64,000 bases of DNA, from NCBI RefSeq assembly GCF_937616625.2, contig NC_065576.1:29633128-29697127 (forward strand), in the 5' to 3' direction. The first letter of the stretch is position 1; each line of letters starts with the position of its first letter. A program made the position numbers and the translations under genes. Positions 11,532 through 24,784 of the stretch are shown here, piece by piece. The notes under the pieces were generated by a model. It ran no database searches, was not told the DNA's origin, and saw nothing but the letters and a program-made list of their open reading frames with translations. This stretch comes from Mercurialis annua (Eukaryota > Streptophyta > Magnoliopsida > Malpighiales > Euphorbiaceae).

Positions 11532-12229
11532 GAGCGAGATTTAGATCTCGGGAGTAACGACAGGTATTTTTTAAGATTAAGTTTCGTTTTAAGTTTAAAA
11601 GTTAGATAATTGGTAAATGAAAAGTGATAGTGTGATAAAATGAGTAGGAGAAAAAAAAATATATAAAATAAAAAGATAAAATGGAGGTAGGTATATATTT
11701 ACCCAAAGAATTAATAATCAGAGTAGTGTAATGTATGTTTAAAAAAAAAATTAGACGTAAAAATGAAGTATAAAATTGATTGTAGAATAGAATGTGGGTT
11801 TTGTGGAAAATAAATGAATAATGGAGTAAGATAAAAAAAGAAAAGAGGCAATAGGAAGCATAAGAGAAATTTGCGATTAAGAGAATCTTAATTATTTTCG
11901 GAGTACAAATCTGAAAATAGCTTGCAAAATTTTTCTATGAAAATTTTAAAAGTTATATTTTAAAACGGTATGACAAGTTCGGACCCAACATAAAAGTATT
12001 TGGAATACATGTAAAATTTTGAAAGCGAATAAAGATATTATTTACATTCATCATGAAAATAAATTTAAAAGAGAAAGATACAACTCCTTGATAATGAGAG
12101 CCGTCATTATCCCGAACTACGGCTATATTAGAAGTTTATGAACGAAAATTTTATTTTTCCAAGAAAATATTTACGCCGGCCAATTTTTTGAGAAAGTTGT
12201 AAAAAAATTAAAGTGAGTAAATACGGGCA
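11532..12229. other. AT-rich stretch without recognisable genes
   Basis: I see short A-rich runs and no coding or RNA signal. It may be decayed retroelement DNA. Confidence 0.4.
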
Positions 12230-12399
12230 AGTACTCCATAGGAATTATGAAAATTTTGTTGATAAGATAAAATTGAATCCGTTAAATAGCATCTCGACAA
12301 TAATCGCTTAGTGGGTCCTAACTTTGTTGATTGGTTAAGAAATCTCAATATTTTTGTGCCTCCCAAATGTTCCGGGACCATTGTCGGTTGAGGCATCTC

Positions 12400-13265
12400 C
12401 TGAGGAAAATGAGGCATTGCGCAAATGGAAGTTAGATGACGAATAAGCCAAATTCTAGATGTTAGCATCTATGAATAACGAGTTGCAAAAGCAACATGAG
12501 AAATATCTGGGAGGCACGAAAATATTGTTTCACTTATAAGAGTTGTATGGTTAATCAAGTCGTTTTGTAAGATATGAGATATCTAAGCAATTATTTTGGG
12601 TGAAGCTCTCTAAAGGAAAGGATGTTGGAGAACATGTGAACATGATAATTCGGTTTATCGAACATCGTAGAGGATCTAGACTTCATCATGGACTTTAATC
12701 TCCAAACAGATATGATCTTACAATCCCTTTCGGAATCATATGGTAGTTTCATCACGAATTACTATATGAATCAGATAGAATGTACACTTGCCGAGTTATC
12801 AAACATGTTGATAACCGCTTAAAAGAATAATGCTAAGGAAAAGGAAGTTTCTCTTGTAGTTGCTTCTAGTAAGACAAAGAAGAAGAAAAGCAAGAAAAAT
12901 ATTTTGAAGGCCCAAAAGGCGATTGCAAAAAAAAGGGCACCTCGGAGAACAAAGGAAAGTATTTCTTTTGTGAAGGCAATGGACATTGGAAACGAAATTG
13001 CCCCAAGTATTTGGAATCTAAGGGCAAGAACAAGAAGATTGAAAAATCTGGTGAGGGTATGTCTATTTCTTGTTCTTTCAATTCCAATAACGATAGCTCG
13101 TCCATAACTTGGGTATTAGATACCAGAGTTAGTTCTCACATATATTCATTCGTACATGGTCTAGTAAATGAGAAAAAGTTGGACAAGGACGAAGTGATAT
13201 TGAAGTTTGAAAATAACGCATGCGTTGCGACTAGCTATAGGATCATCTTCTATATTATTGTATAA
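12400..13265 (+). pseudogene. copia gag and protease
   Basis: Gag is readable in pieces (LWVKLSKGKDV-like at about 12590, LQSLSESYGSF at about 12720). A CCHC zinc knuckle at about 12965-13005 reads FFCEGNGHWKRNC, with its first cysteine lost. The protease site follows at about 13105-13145 as WVLDTRVSSHI, where the family has DTGASSH; the glycine has become arginine. Several frame changes occur between these parts. Confidence 0.7.
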
Positions 13266-13500
13266 ACATGTTTTGTATTCGAAAAATATTTTGTACTTAT
13301 CAAACGCTTATAGAAATATCATGTCTGTTTCTTGTATGATAAGATTAGGATATGATTTCCTATTTACAAAAGATGTTTGTAAAATTTTCTATAATAATGA
13401 AATCGTTGGTTATGGTTATATACAAAATGGTCTTTATTGTTTAAATGAAGATGTTAGCAATATAAATAATATCTTAGAAATAAATATCTTAACTGATTAA

Positions 13501-14400
13501 ACCTCGAAACAACTTTGGCACTTACGATTTGGACATATTGCGGAAGATAGACTTAACAAGTTGGATAAGATGGAAATCTTGAGCAATCTTAATTCCGCAT
13601 CAATTTTGACTTGTGAGTCATGTCTTAAAGGCAAGATGACCTGGTCACCCTTTGTGGGACAAAGTGGTAGAGAAAAAGATGTTTTGGAAATCATACATAT
13701 TGATGTGTGTGTCCCATTTAAAGAAATGGCACGAGGTGGTTATTTATACTTCATTACCTTCACTGATGACTTGTCACGGTATGGGTATGTTGTTCTTATG
13801 AAGAATAAGAGTGAGGCTTTTGAAAAGTTTAAAGACTTCAAAAATGAAGTAGAAAACCAAATTTAAAAAAGTTTTAAAATCCTTCGATCTGATCGAGGAG
13901 GTGAATACTTGAGTACAGAATTTTGTACATTCTTAAAAGAATGTGGTATTATTTCCTAACTAACTCCTCCGGGAACACCACAGTTGAATGGTGTATCGGA
14001 ACGAAGGCATCATACATAGTTAGACATGGTTTGATCAATGATGAGTTATTCTGATTTACCTATTTTATTATGGGGTCATACACTTCTTAGCGCAAATTAC
14101 ATTCTGAATCGAGTTCCAATTAAATCCACTTCGAGAATACCATATGCGATATGGTATGGATAGGAACCAAATCTTAAACATGTAAAGATTTGGGGATGTT
14201 CGGCATATATCAAAAATTTGTTAATCGACAAGTTGAAATCGAGAACAATCATGGGAAAGTTTGTTGGGTATCCTAAAGATAGTTTAGGATATTATTTCTA
14301 TGTTTCGTTCGAAGAAATAATTATTGTTAGTCAAGATATAGTCTTTCTTGAAAATAGTTTAATTAAGAAGGGGGCAAACGAAGGAATATAGAATTAGAAA
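13501..14400 (+). pseudogene. copia integrase
   Basis: The zinc-binding region shows LWHLRFGHI and CESCLKGKM (13513-13632). The core shows the first aspartate in IIHIDVCVPF (about 13690-13720), the second in RSDRGGEY (about 13890), and the third catalytic residue in NGVSERRHHT (about 13990-14015). Stops lie near 13864, 13959, 14018 and 14161. The GKFVGYPKDSLGY stretch at about 14255 is typical of the end of copia integrase. Confidence 0.8.
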
Positions 14401-14526
14401 AGGAATCATCTAAAGACCAACAAAATGATGCAATGGAGATTGATCAAACCCATAGTGAACCAAAATTAGTAAAATCTACAGAAACACCTCGAAGATCAAG
14501 TAGAATATCTCAGCCACCGGAGCGAT

Positions 14527-15878
14527 ATGGTTTTCTTCATAAATATACAAGAGTTGTTTATTCATGGAGAAAATGATCAAAGTGTTGATCCCTCTACTTA
14601 TGAGGAAGCTATATGTGATATAGATTCTTCGAGATGGCTTGAAGCTATGAAATCTAAAATGGATTTAATGTACAGTAAGCAAGTTTGGGAGCAGTCGATC
14701 CACCCGAAGGTATTATACTAATAGGGAACAAATGGATCTTCAAGCGAAAAATTAGTGCTGATGGAAAATTGGAAACTTTAAAAGCTAGGCTTATTGCGAA
14801 AAGGTTTCGCCAGAGGCAAGGAGTCGATTATGAAAAGACTTTCTCACCGGTAGCCATGCTTAAGTCCATCCGGATTCTTCTTGCCATAGCTACACATTTA
14901 GATTATGAGGTTTGGAAAATGGATGTCAAGATTGCATTCCTTAATGGACATATTGAGGAGGAAATCTATATGGAACAATCTAAGGGTTTTGAATTTGAAG
15001 AAGGTTCCAAGGTGTGTAAGCTAAAACTATCCATATATGGATTAAAGTATTTTCAAGAAAGACTATATCTAAGAGAGGATTGATATTAAGACTATATCTA
15101 AGACTATAATCGGAGAAGTGACTTACATTCTCGGTGTTAGAATTTGTAAAGATAGACCTAAGAGAATGATAGGTCTGTCCCAAAAGCTCTACCTAGAAAA
15201 GATATTGAAGAAGTTCAATGTGGAAAATTCTAAGAGAGGATTGATTCCTGTTAGGCGTGGAATTCACCTTTTAAAGGATATGTCTCCGAAGACATACGAG
15301 GAAAGAAATGAAATGGCTAAGATACCAAGCTTCGGCAATTGGTAGTCTTATGTACGCTATGTTGTGTACGAGGCCGGATATTGCCTGTGCGGTTAGTTTG
15401 ACTAGCCGGTATCAATCCAATCCAGGTTCAGAACACTAGATAATGGTTAAGAATATCATTAAGTAGTTTAGAAGAACTAAAGATATAGTATTAACATATG
15501 GAGGAGGTGATCTAAAAATAGACGGCTTTACAGATTCTGATTTTCAATGAGATATTGACGATCGTAAGTCTATATTTGGATTCGTGTTCACTTGTAATGA
15601 AGGAGCAGTGACTTGGAGGAGTTACAAACAAGAAACCATTACAGATTCCACCATAGAAGCCGAGTATATTGCGGCATCAGATGCTGCAAAGGAAGTTGTT
15701 TGGATTAAGAAGTTCGTTTCGGAACTTGGTGTGGTTCATACCATTAAGTCAGCAATTTTTCTTTTCTGTGACAACAATGGTGCTATAGCCTAGGTAAAGA
15801 AACTCCGGTCTCATTAGAAATCCAAACTCATTGAACGGCCATATCATATTATCCGAGAGATTGTTGAAAAGGAAAAAT
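14527..15878 (+). pseudogene. copia reverse transcriptase and RNase H with the YxDD box deleted
   Basis: Reverse transcriptase begins near 14620 (SSRWLEAMKSKMDLM) and continues as WIFKRKISADGKL, ARLIAKRF and VWKMDVKIAFLNG. After LKYFQERLYL (about 15060) the sequence jumps to TYILGVRICKDR (about 15120). The stretch between, which in copia carries the catalytic YVDD, is missing; a short repeated ACTATATCTAAGA lies at the junction. RNase H follows at about 15520-15790 (DGFTDSDF, KSIFGFVF, STIEAEYIAASDAAKE). The enzyme cannot be active. Confidence 0.85.
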
Positions 15879-15880
15879 GA

Positions 15881-16431
15881 AGTTTCAAGAATAGTCACTC
15901 AAGAATCAATCTTCAAGAAACCAATTGCATGCACCAAAAAACTTGACTAGCTTGAAAAGGGTGTTTGATTTTGATAATTGAATTTCAATTCATTAAGGTT
16001 TGATGATAGACAAGTCAAATCAGTGTTTATGAGAGAAAATGGAAGTTTAAGTTTTGATTTTCAAGCTAAAATGATTTTGGAAACGAAAATCAGCTTTTTA
16101 AACAGATCGTTTTAGACAATAGTCTAAGACTCTGGACGATCGTCCAAAATTTTAAAAACAGACGATCGTCTAGAATCTTCAAACAATCATCCAATAGTTT
16201 AAAACCACTTTTAAAACTTTGAACAAAAACCCAAATGCAACGATTTAAAACCCGATTCAAAACCGATGCAACTCAAACATGAAGACACACATATGAACAC
16301 CTTAAAACTCAAACCAAAGCATGAGTCAAACAAAAAACCAATCAATAACAAATATGTGGACAAAAATCAACACGTAAGCAAATCAAAAACTGTTCTAAAG
16401 CATCGGCGAAACTGCCTGAAAAACCTGGGAT
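15881..16431. other. retroelement-like non-coding DNA with ACGATCGT palindromes
   Basis: There are no genes. Around 16105-16200 several short palindromes based on GACGATCGTC are clustered. A similar, more decayed cluster is found near 50925-50960 and 53490-53545 in another LTR. The stretch is probably old gypsy LTR sequence. Confidence 0.4.
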
Positions 16432-19400
16432 ATTAATGAACGATAACATTCGGGTCTTAGCTGTGCTCTAAGGTTTTAAAGGTCAAAATCCGAAAAATCC
16501 CCTTTTGAATTCAAATAGTTATAATTGAAATAGAACCACAAAATCCCATGAAAACCAAAGTGGTCGACCTTTCACAACTCCAAACCAAAATCACCAATTT
16601 GGGAGACTCGTGTCAATCCCGCAGTAGCTATGATTTAAACATATCCGGAAAGTACATTCAAAACATAAACTCATAACCCCATTTATAAAATAGATGAGCA
16701 CAACCTAACCCAAGCATTAAACCATCACAATTGGACCGACATATACCAAGGGTTTAACCAACAATTCTGTAATAACCCAAAGTTTGAAATAGGAAAATGA
16801 TGCCACGAGTCCTAAAGTTTTTGTAAATTTGGACCAGGTAGGTTGGGAATGGACACCGACATGAGAAATTTAAATATGGACTTTAAAATAATAATGTTTA
16901 AAAGAAAAGATTATTATTATTTTAATGAATAAGGATTTATTGGAAAAGAAATTCTGAAAATTTAGCATGATGGTTAATTAAAAGTTTGAGTTTAAGTGAA
17001 AATTTACCATTTGAGCTAAAGTAAACTTTTAGCCACCTTGAGCCAAAATGGTCTTTTAGCCATTAAGTGGACTTATATGGAAATGATTCATCATTTCCCA
17101 TAAATCTAAGAAAGACTCTCATCTCCCTCTTTTCTTCTTAGAAAAACCGAACCCCCTCCATGATACAAAACTCCATGAAAACTTCTCCAAGCTTTACAAT
17201 TCTTGATGCAAATTATTCCCTAGTCAAAGGTAAGCAAGGTATGATGATCAATTTGTGATTTTTATGGCCTGTTTTCATGATTTGATTGATAAAGTTTCTA
17301 TGATTCATGATTAAAGTTTGGGATTTTTTGGATGATTCATGCTTATATGTGCTATTAAGCTTTCTATGGAGCAGAATTGATGGAGAATTGGAGCTCAAAC
17401 CTTCGGCCATGGTCAATCATGATGGGTAAGGAATTTTTGAAATTTCTAAGCTTTGATGGCTGAACTTAAATGACGGTTTAAGCATGTGTGTTTGGTATGT
17501 TCATAGGTTTGATGATTGTTTGAGTTAGCTAGAGATATTATGTTGTGTATTAATAAAAATTTGATATAAAATGGTGATGAATGGTTCGGCCATGAACCAA
17601 ATGTTAGAGAGGGAATGCAAATGGTGTTATGATGCTTAATTATACCTAGAACTGAATTATGATAAGTTTAGATTAATTAAGGAGTGAATGAAAAGTTTAT
17701 TGAATTGCGGAAATCTGTCCTGCAAAACAGCCTCGTTGCAAAGTCAATATCTTGAGTTATAAATTAAGTTCCGTCTGTTGGTACAGAGACTTCAGGATGT
17801 TGTCTTAATATGTCTAGATTTAAGTTTCTGCAAATTCCGCCTGTAAGTGGCTCGAATATATCAGAATATTTCGACGCGCGTAACAGTTCTGAATTGTGGA
17901 CAACCTAAGTTATTAACTTAAGGGCTAGTTCCCGACACCTTCGGGTGCTAGACTGAGTCCGATACCCAAACAAAAGTCAAAGACGACATTCTGAACTTTA
18001 ATAATGTTGGTTTTGTTTAGAGGTCGGACTATTTTACGGTTAACAACCATAGTTGATTACGGGGTCAATAATACGACAAGTTATGCAACTTGTTTATTCT
18101 CGAGTCTAAGTGTTTATTGAATTAGAATCTCACTCGATATCCATCTGATAAATATCCTAGGTCCAATAAGACGGCATACTAGCGGACAAGGAGGTCAGGG
18201 AGATTACGCTGTAATAAGCGAAGATTTTGGATAAGCAAGCAGTGAGTATATTTTACTTACTCGCATTATCCTATTAAATGTTATTTAATATGCTATATGA
18301 ATAATATTTAAATGCATCGCATATATGTATTGTATGAATTGTTTGCATATGGATTGGATTGGGTGTTTTGTATATGGAATGATTTGTATTGTTTGGTTTG
18401 GATTGTTTGTATTGGCTTGAATTGATTGTATTGGGTTGTGTCGTTTGTATATGACTTATTTATATTGCTTTGTATATGCAACTTGTGGTGTGTATACGGT
18501 TCGTATTAGAGATGTGATCGCCGAGTCGAGTCAAGTGTTGACGAAAAACATAGAACGAACCCAACTAACTTACCATGTAACCTCTCGTGTGTGTAAAGTT
18601 GTGTGAAGGTGTGGAAGTTTTGTGAAGTTGTATGGTGTGAGCTCGGTTGAATTATCCCGTGCATTTTGTATTTGTGTCTGGTTGATTGATCCTAGACTTT
18701 GTGTCTAGTGGAATTAGCCTAGAATTTGTGATGGATAGAAAAGGGAATAAACTTTCGTTAAGACTAAACAATTACCTAGAGCGATATAAGCCTAATATTA
18801 AAACTCGTTTGAATTGCCAATTTTTCTATTTGAATTGGTTGAAAGTGTATGCATATGAGATGATAGTGTTTGCATAAAATATTTTCAATAACGCGATGCT
18901 ATTTTGATAATAGGGTATGTAAGGTATAACTCACTCAGTCTCGACTAATCCCCAAAAACAGTGTATGTTGCAGGTGTATGGTCTTGATCAAGACGGACTT
19001 CTATCTTTGTTCCAGAAGTCTGTAGGTACAGGAAAGGAGTCAACCAGTAGTGCTGCAGTAGGGTCGAGTCCTAGTCTATGTATGTTAGTTTGCCAAACGG
19101 TTTTCATGTATGATGAAACTCTGATATATGTGTGATGTTTTGACTTCCGCTTTAAAACCATTTGTTTTGTTTTGAAACGGGCTATATTAGGATGTGGGAC
19201 ATTGCATGGTAAGACCCAAGTTCCTATGTGACGTTTTTAGGCTTCAACAGACGTTAGTATACGTCTAGCCTTGGAAGGCATTTTTAATGAAAATGTTTTA
19301 CGTATGAAAGAGGATTTGTATGTTTGATCGTATTTTCAAAAAAGTTTTACATGCTTTTAAGGCTTACTACGGGTCTCGGAACTACCATTCCCATTCCCTA

Positions 19401-19675
19401 GCGCCGGTTGCGGCTCGAAATTTCGGGTCGTGACAAATTCAACGCATGCCAAGACACTCAATTCAAACCACAACATAAGGCAATCAATAATTTCAACTCT
19501 ATTTGGCAACCCAAGTTCAAATACATAAAGTCTTACATGGGTAGTAACCATATTCATGTCAGAGACTCCACATAAGACCCAACATATGTGAGAAGCATGA
19601 CATTCAACAATTCCAAACTTAATTAATTCCCTCAAACCAATAACAACCAAACCCTAAGCATGTAATCCAACCCAA
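16432..19675 (-). repeat. repeat copy A (16432-16767 plus 19436-19675), interrupted by a solo LTR
   Basis: The bases on both sides of the 2.7-kb insertion align without a gap to 54722-55290 (for example GATAACATTCGGGTC at both starts). This second copy lacks the insertion. The repeat looks like part of an older gypsy LTR family. Strand is inferred from LTR-like orientation. Confidence 0.75.
16768..19435 (+). mobile_element. solo LTR of a gypsy element, with target duplication
   Basis: The 2668-base insert begins TGTAATAACCC and ends GGGTCGTGACA. It is bounded by the 5-base direct repeat AATTC (16763-16767 and 19436-19440). The termini match those of the inner gypsy LTRs at 30936 and 38296 in inverse orientation, so the family is related. 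No internal gag-pol is present: unequal recombination between two LTRs would leave this. The empty site is preserved near 55040. Confidence 0.9.
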
Positions 19676-21626
19676 ATGACCCAATCAATGAAGTTAAGCA
19701 TGGATTCACCAATAATCATGGCAAAAGAGGTGATTACATGAGTTACCAATAAACAATCAAGTACAATCAACAATTACCCATAATCTCTACAACAATCAAA
19801 AAACCCAAACCTTTAAGTATATGAATAAACCTTAGGAGGAACAATTGGTTACCTTTGAAAGGAACCCAAGCCAAATAAGAAGAGTTTGAGGAGAGAATGG
19901 AGAAGACAACACCTAATCTTCAAACTTGATGTTCACATTTGAAGAACACCCAAAAATCTTCTAATCCAATTCAAAACTTTGACTCCCAAGTGTTTAAATC
20001 AATTGTTTGAAGGAGGTTTAAGGTTTTGGACTTTAAAATACCATGAAATCAATGGAGGAATCAGTTTGGAGGCTAAGGAAAAGAAGAAAATGAAAAAATA
20101 GGTTTTTGTCTCGCACAAACGCAATTTATAAGCCTGATTTTTAGGTCCGCTTCACTCTTAAATGAGAAACAACGAGTAAACTGAATCTACAGTCGGTTTA
20201 ACCCAGAGGTCCGGTTCGTAGGTCCGGTCCACTCCAAAAACACTCCAAACGACGATTCCAACGGTCGAATGCAAGATAATACTCTTAGGAATAACATATC
20301 CAAAGATGAGCCCGATCTGATGATTCAATTGCAAGATATGAATGTTTTAATAAACCATGACAGGTTTGGAAAACACACTAACATTGTTTCGATAAGGCCT
20401 AATTACTTAAAAGCCATCCACCTTTAACTGTTTTTGCATTTATACTCTGACTTAGAAAAAAATTCAGTTGTACCCTTATTTGGGTTTATATGTCTCACCT
20501 CTACCCTCGAGGTATTAAATTGACCTCTTTTCATTTGACAAAAAATTTAAAAGAGTCCTTCATTTTTAGCATATATTCTAATTACATGTTAATGTTATTA
20601 ATTATACAAAAACACCTTCTTCTTTAAAAAATTCAACTAATAATAATTATTTAATTTATATTAATTATCAATAATTTTTAAAAATCAAAAACTGTAAAAA
20701 AACTAAAATTTACATAAAATAAATAAAATATTTCCGTCGGACCAGTTAACTCCGACTTACCACCGTACTTCAATTTAAGAACCCGCTATATTCTCAATCA
20801 ATGATTTATAAGTAAATGGATTCATTAAGTACTATAACCACCTATATTACTCTTTAATCGCTCCATCATTAAAGTATTTTTTATCGGAAAAAGACAAGAA
20901 TAGAAATGAACTAGCACTACATCTAGGTAAAACTCATTTCCCATACCACTTAATTAGTCTTGCATTAAGACCTCACTCATAATGACTAGTCTCTCCTATC
21001 CAAGACGTACGCAACGCTCAAAATGGAAAACTAGCATGAACATACTTAACAACATCGGCCTAACCAATGTAAGATCAATCAAACGACAATGCCAAAAAAA
21101 GAAAATTTGGTAAGAACAATTACGAATTTGTAAAATTTACAAAGTGTAATATTAAAGCGTAACTTATCAAAATCCACGAGTTTTAAAATCAAGATGCAAG
21201 TCTTAGTAAAACACGTGGAATCCCCAAGTCAAGCATCATCTTGAAAATATAGCGAGTAAAAGAACAATGTACCAACTTGTAAAAACTTCACACACTAAGC
21301 ACATGAAAAACAATAATATATGGCCCTATTATCGAAAACTTTATAAAAAAAATTTCCGAGTATTTGACAAGCAAAACACAAATAAGTTTTTGAAATTCTC
21401 AACCTTCTTGTAGCATGATTAATACACGTTAATTAATACCATAATTATACTGATGATCTTACCACGTCCTAATTTATTTAACATATGTAAGCAATAAAAA
21501 TTCATAATCGCTACCACACACAACTCCTTGGTAAAATATAATCAAGTTGGTCAACACTCAACATAACTGAATACCACACTTTCGCTCTAGCAACACTTAC
21601 GGTTATAAACCTTCCGTGTAACCCCT
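19676..21626. other. non-coding AT-rich DNA with a possible MITE end
   Basis: No coding or RNA gene is seen. At 20396 a GGCCTAATTACTTAAAAGCC start resembles the end of the MITE at 22009, but no matching right end was found. The rest looks like decayed LTR DNA. Confidence 0.35.
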
Positions 21627-22008
21627 TCTCTCAAAATATATTAAAATTTATTCAAAAACATAATTGAAATTTATTATCATAAAATCTCCTGTTCATCGTA
21701 TATTAAGTTTCTCAAAATAATAATATCTCAATAAATCCACAAAATAAAAATATAGTCTCAAAACAAAAGACACGTAGATTAATCAAAGTAATAAATAGAT
21801 GTTCTAAACACTCCCCAAAATAACTGTTGTAAAGAAAAAGAAATCTAATTTGGATGACATCCTTGACCCACCTAACCAAACCAAATCAGCTGACTACACG
21901 AAGCTAAATAAATGGATCACTGTAGTCTATCTCCTGAAAAATAGGTGGCAAGGGGTGAGCTGTCTACTCAATAGAATATAGCTAATTATATTTATATATA
22001 TATATATA

Positions 22009-22509
22009 GGCCTAATCACTCAAAAACCCCTCACCTTTAATTTTTTTTTCAATTCCACCCCGACGTTGAAAATTTGTCAATTTTACCCACTTTTGAATTT
22101 TCCGTTTTCAATTGTACCCCAATATTTTAATTTTTGTTAATCTTTTTACTTAAATGATGAAATCATTCAATTAATTAAGTCTAAACATGAAATTAAATTC
22201 TTTTTTATTCAAAAAAGTACAAATAAGTCCTTTATTTTTAAAAACTAACTAAAAACCATAATCAAATTAACACTAATTTAAATTCTTAATTAATTTAACT
22301 AAATTTAAATAAATTTTAAAAATATACAATTAATATATGCGAGACATGGAGAATGTTTTAAACAAATTTCCAAACGCAAAAGACGTTAATTTAATTTTTC
22401 AGGGTACAATTGAAACACAAAAATGCAAAATAGGGTAAAATTGACAATTTTTCAACGTCAGGGTATGATTGAAAAGGGGCTAAAAGGTCGGGGTTTTTTA
22501 AGACATTAG

Positions 22510-22512
<3 letters not shown>
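22009..22512. mobile_element. MITE with long inverted ends (GGCCTAAT...ATTAGGCC)
   Basis: The left end GGCCTAATCACTCAAAAACC and the right end are inverted copies over about 100 bases, allowing mismatches (both carry GACGTTGAAAA and TGTCAATTTTACCC). It lies inside an AT microsatellite, so its target duplication cannot be read with certainty. No coding capacity is present. Confidence 0.8.

Positions 22513-22564
<52 letters not shown>
22513..22564. repeat. (AT)n microsatellite
   Basis: About 26 uninterrupted AT units directly flank the MITE; the matching site in the second copy of the duplication has only a few. Confidence 0.95.
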
Positions 22565-22567
<3 letters not shown>

Positions 22568-23272
22568 AACAACAAATAAAACAAACAACATAATATCATT
22601 TAATTAAACCATAAACCCATCAACTCTCATATACCATCCCAAATATATAATCAGACAAATTAAATCATTATTTATTTTACTTCTTTAATTAGGGCCCTGC
22701 TTAACCTATCTGAATCATATCCAATGGTTTCTCTCAAAATATATTAAAATTTATTCAAAAACATAATTGAAATTTATTATCATAAAATCTCCTGTTCAAC
22801 GTATATTAAACTTTTCAAAATAATAATATCTCAATAAATTCACAACTAAAAATATAGTCTCAAAACAAAAGACACGTAGATTAATTCAAAGTAATAAATA
22901 CTCGTTCTAAACACTCCCCAAAATAACTGTTTGTAAAGAAAAATAAATCTAACACGGATGGCATCGTTGACCCACCTAACCAAACCAAATCAGCTGACTG
23001 CACGAAGCTAAATAAATGGATCACTGTGGTCTATCTCCTGAAAAATAGGTGGCAAGGGGTGAGCTGCCTACTCAATAGAATATAGCTAATTATATTTATA
23101 TATATATGACAACAACAAATAAAACAAACAACAGAATATCATTTAATTAAACCATAAACCCATCAACTCCCATATACCATCCCAAATATATAATCAGACA
23201 AATTAAATCATTATTTATTTTACTTCTTTAATTAGGGCCCTGCTTAACCTATCTGAATCATATCCAATGGTT

Positions 23273-23906
23273 TGACGGCCATTAAAATCACATTAATAAT
23301 ATATATCGCATAAGATACCAAACACATTAGTATCCCGACACCACCCCAGTGTCTAACAAAAACGCACAAGATATTCTTTGCTTCCGAGAATATCCCGACA
23401 CCAAAGTTCCTAGCAAAACTTTTATCACATCATTTGTCTCATCGTTCCAATTTAATCGTCACATCTCTAACCATTGTATATAATCAGTCCTAGGTAAGCA
23501 AACTACCAACTTCCTTAATTATCGAAATTTATTTAGAAACTGTCTCATCAAACATAACCAGTTACTGACAAACATGTATCCAGCATAATCATACCTCTCA
23601 AATTTGACAATCATATAACATATTTAATGCAACCAAAAACAAATAGATAATCCTATGTGCATTCAGACCTCTAGCATATAACAATCATGTACCACGATAA
23701 ATGACAACCACTTAGTAACATAACTCACAATTAGAAATTAATTAATATACATAAATATAATTAATTATACTTACTTCAATTGTGCAACAAACTAATTACT
23801 TGTTGGTTCTACTCGACAATCTACATTATTCTCGCCTCCTAAAATATTTATACCGTAAATACTATTAATTATATATATATCAAAAGAAAATATTACAAAT
23901 CATATA

Positions 23907-23945
<39 letters not shown>

Positions 23946-24732
23946 GCTGTATTTAAAAAAAATATGTATCTCTGTCTAAATATTTTACCAAATACTCTCG
24001 GTGAACTAAATTTTTGAAATCATGATTTTATTGATTAAATTGTAAGATTATAAGCTTTAGGGGTTTATATATTATTACTTTAATAAATTTAAGAATCAAA
24101 ATCATAATATGTACACATACAAATTCTCAAATAAATAAATTGAAAAGTTATTTTTATGGGAGTAATATATTTCGGAAACCGTGACAATTAAGAGTTACTT
24201 TTTATATAAAAATATCTTTAAGAATCAAACTATATTCTTTGTCAAATCTAAATGGTTAATCTTTAATGACCAAAATAGTTTTGTGTAAACTAGAACCAAA
24301 CCAAAAGAGAAAAAGATGGTCACGGTTTTTCTCAATCAATTGGTGAAAAGTTATGATAAAGTGGGGCCATATTTCTCTTTTACTATTGTCTTCTTCTCTC
24401 CATTTTTCTTTGATGACAAAATTATTAATATACAAAGAAAAAGATTTCAAATAAATAACCATCTAAAAGTAAAAAGATAATACTTACGATCTATTAATCG
24501 TCAAATAAAATAAAAATAAGATCCAATTCAGAAGTATCAGATGGTGTACGTTTTCTTTCGTTATTGCAGAGAAAAATATTATTTGCCAATGAACAGAATT
24601 TTGTGACGGCTGTGTTTTCTTTTCCATTAAAATAAACTTCTCTCCTTTAAATAAATTTATATTAGGTTTAGGGTTTTATTTTACTAAAACTTTCCAACTT
24701 TACCCTTTAAGAAATTTTTATATAACTCCTAC

Positions 24733-24784
<52 letters not shown>

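Larger units (their letters stand above)
12230..15880 (+). mobile_element. decayed Ty1/copia retrotransposon
   Basis: The domain order gag, protease, integrase, reverse transcriptase and RNase H, with integrase before reverse transcriptase, is that of Ty1/copia. Many stops and frameshifts are present and part of reverse transcriptase is deleted. I could not find LTRs, a primer-binding site or target duplications, so both ends are approximate. Confidence 0.85.
21627..23272. repeat. tandem duplication of a 0.54-kb unit; first copy carries a MITE
   Basis: The unit from TCTCTCAAAATATATT to CATATCCAATGGTT occurs at 21627-22729 and again at 22730-23272, with only scattered base changes. Copy 1 is longer because a 504-base MITE and an expanded AT run lie in the TATATA stretch. 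The same point in copy 2 (about 23095-23107) has no insertion. Confidence 0.88.
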
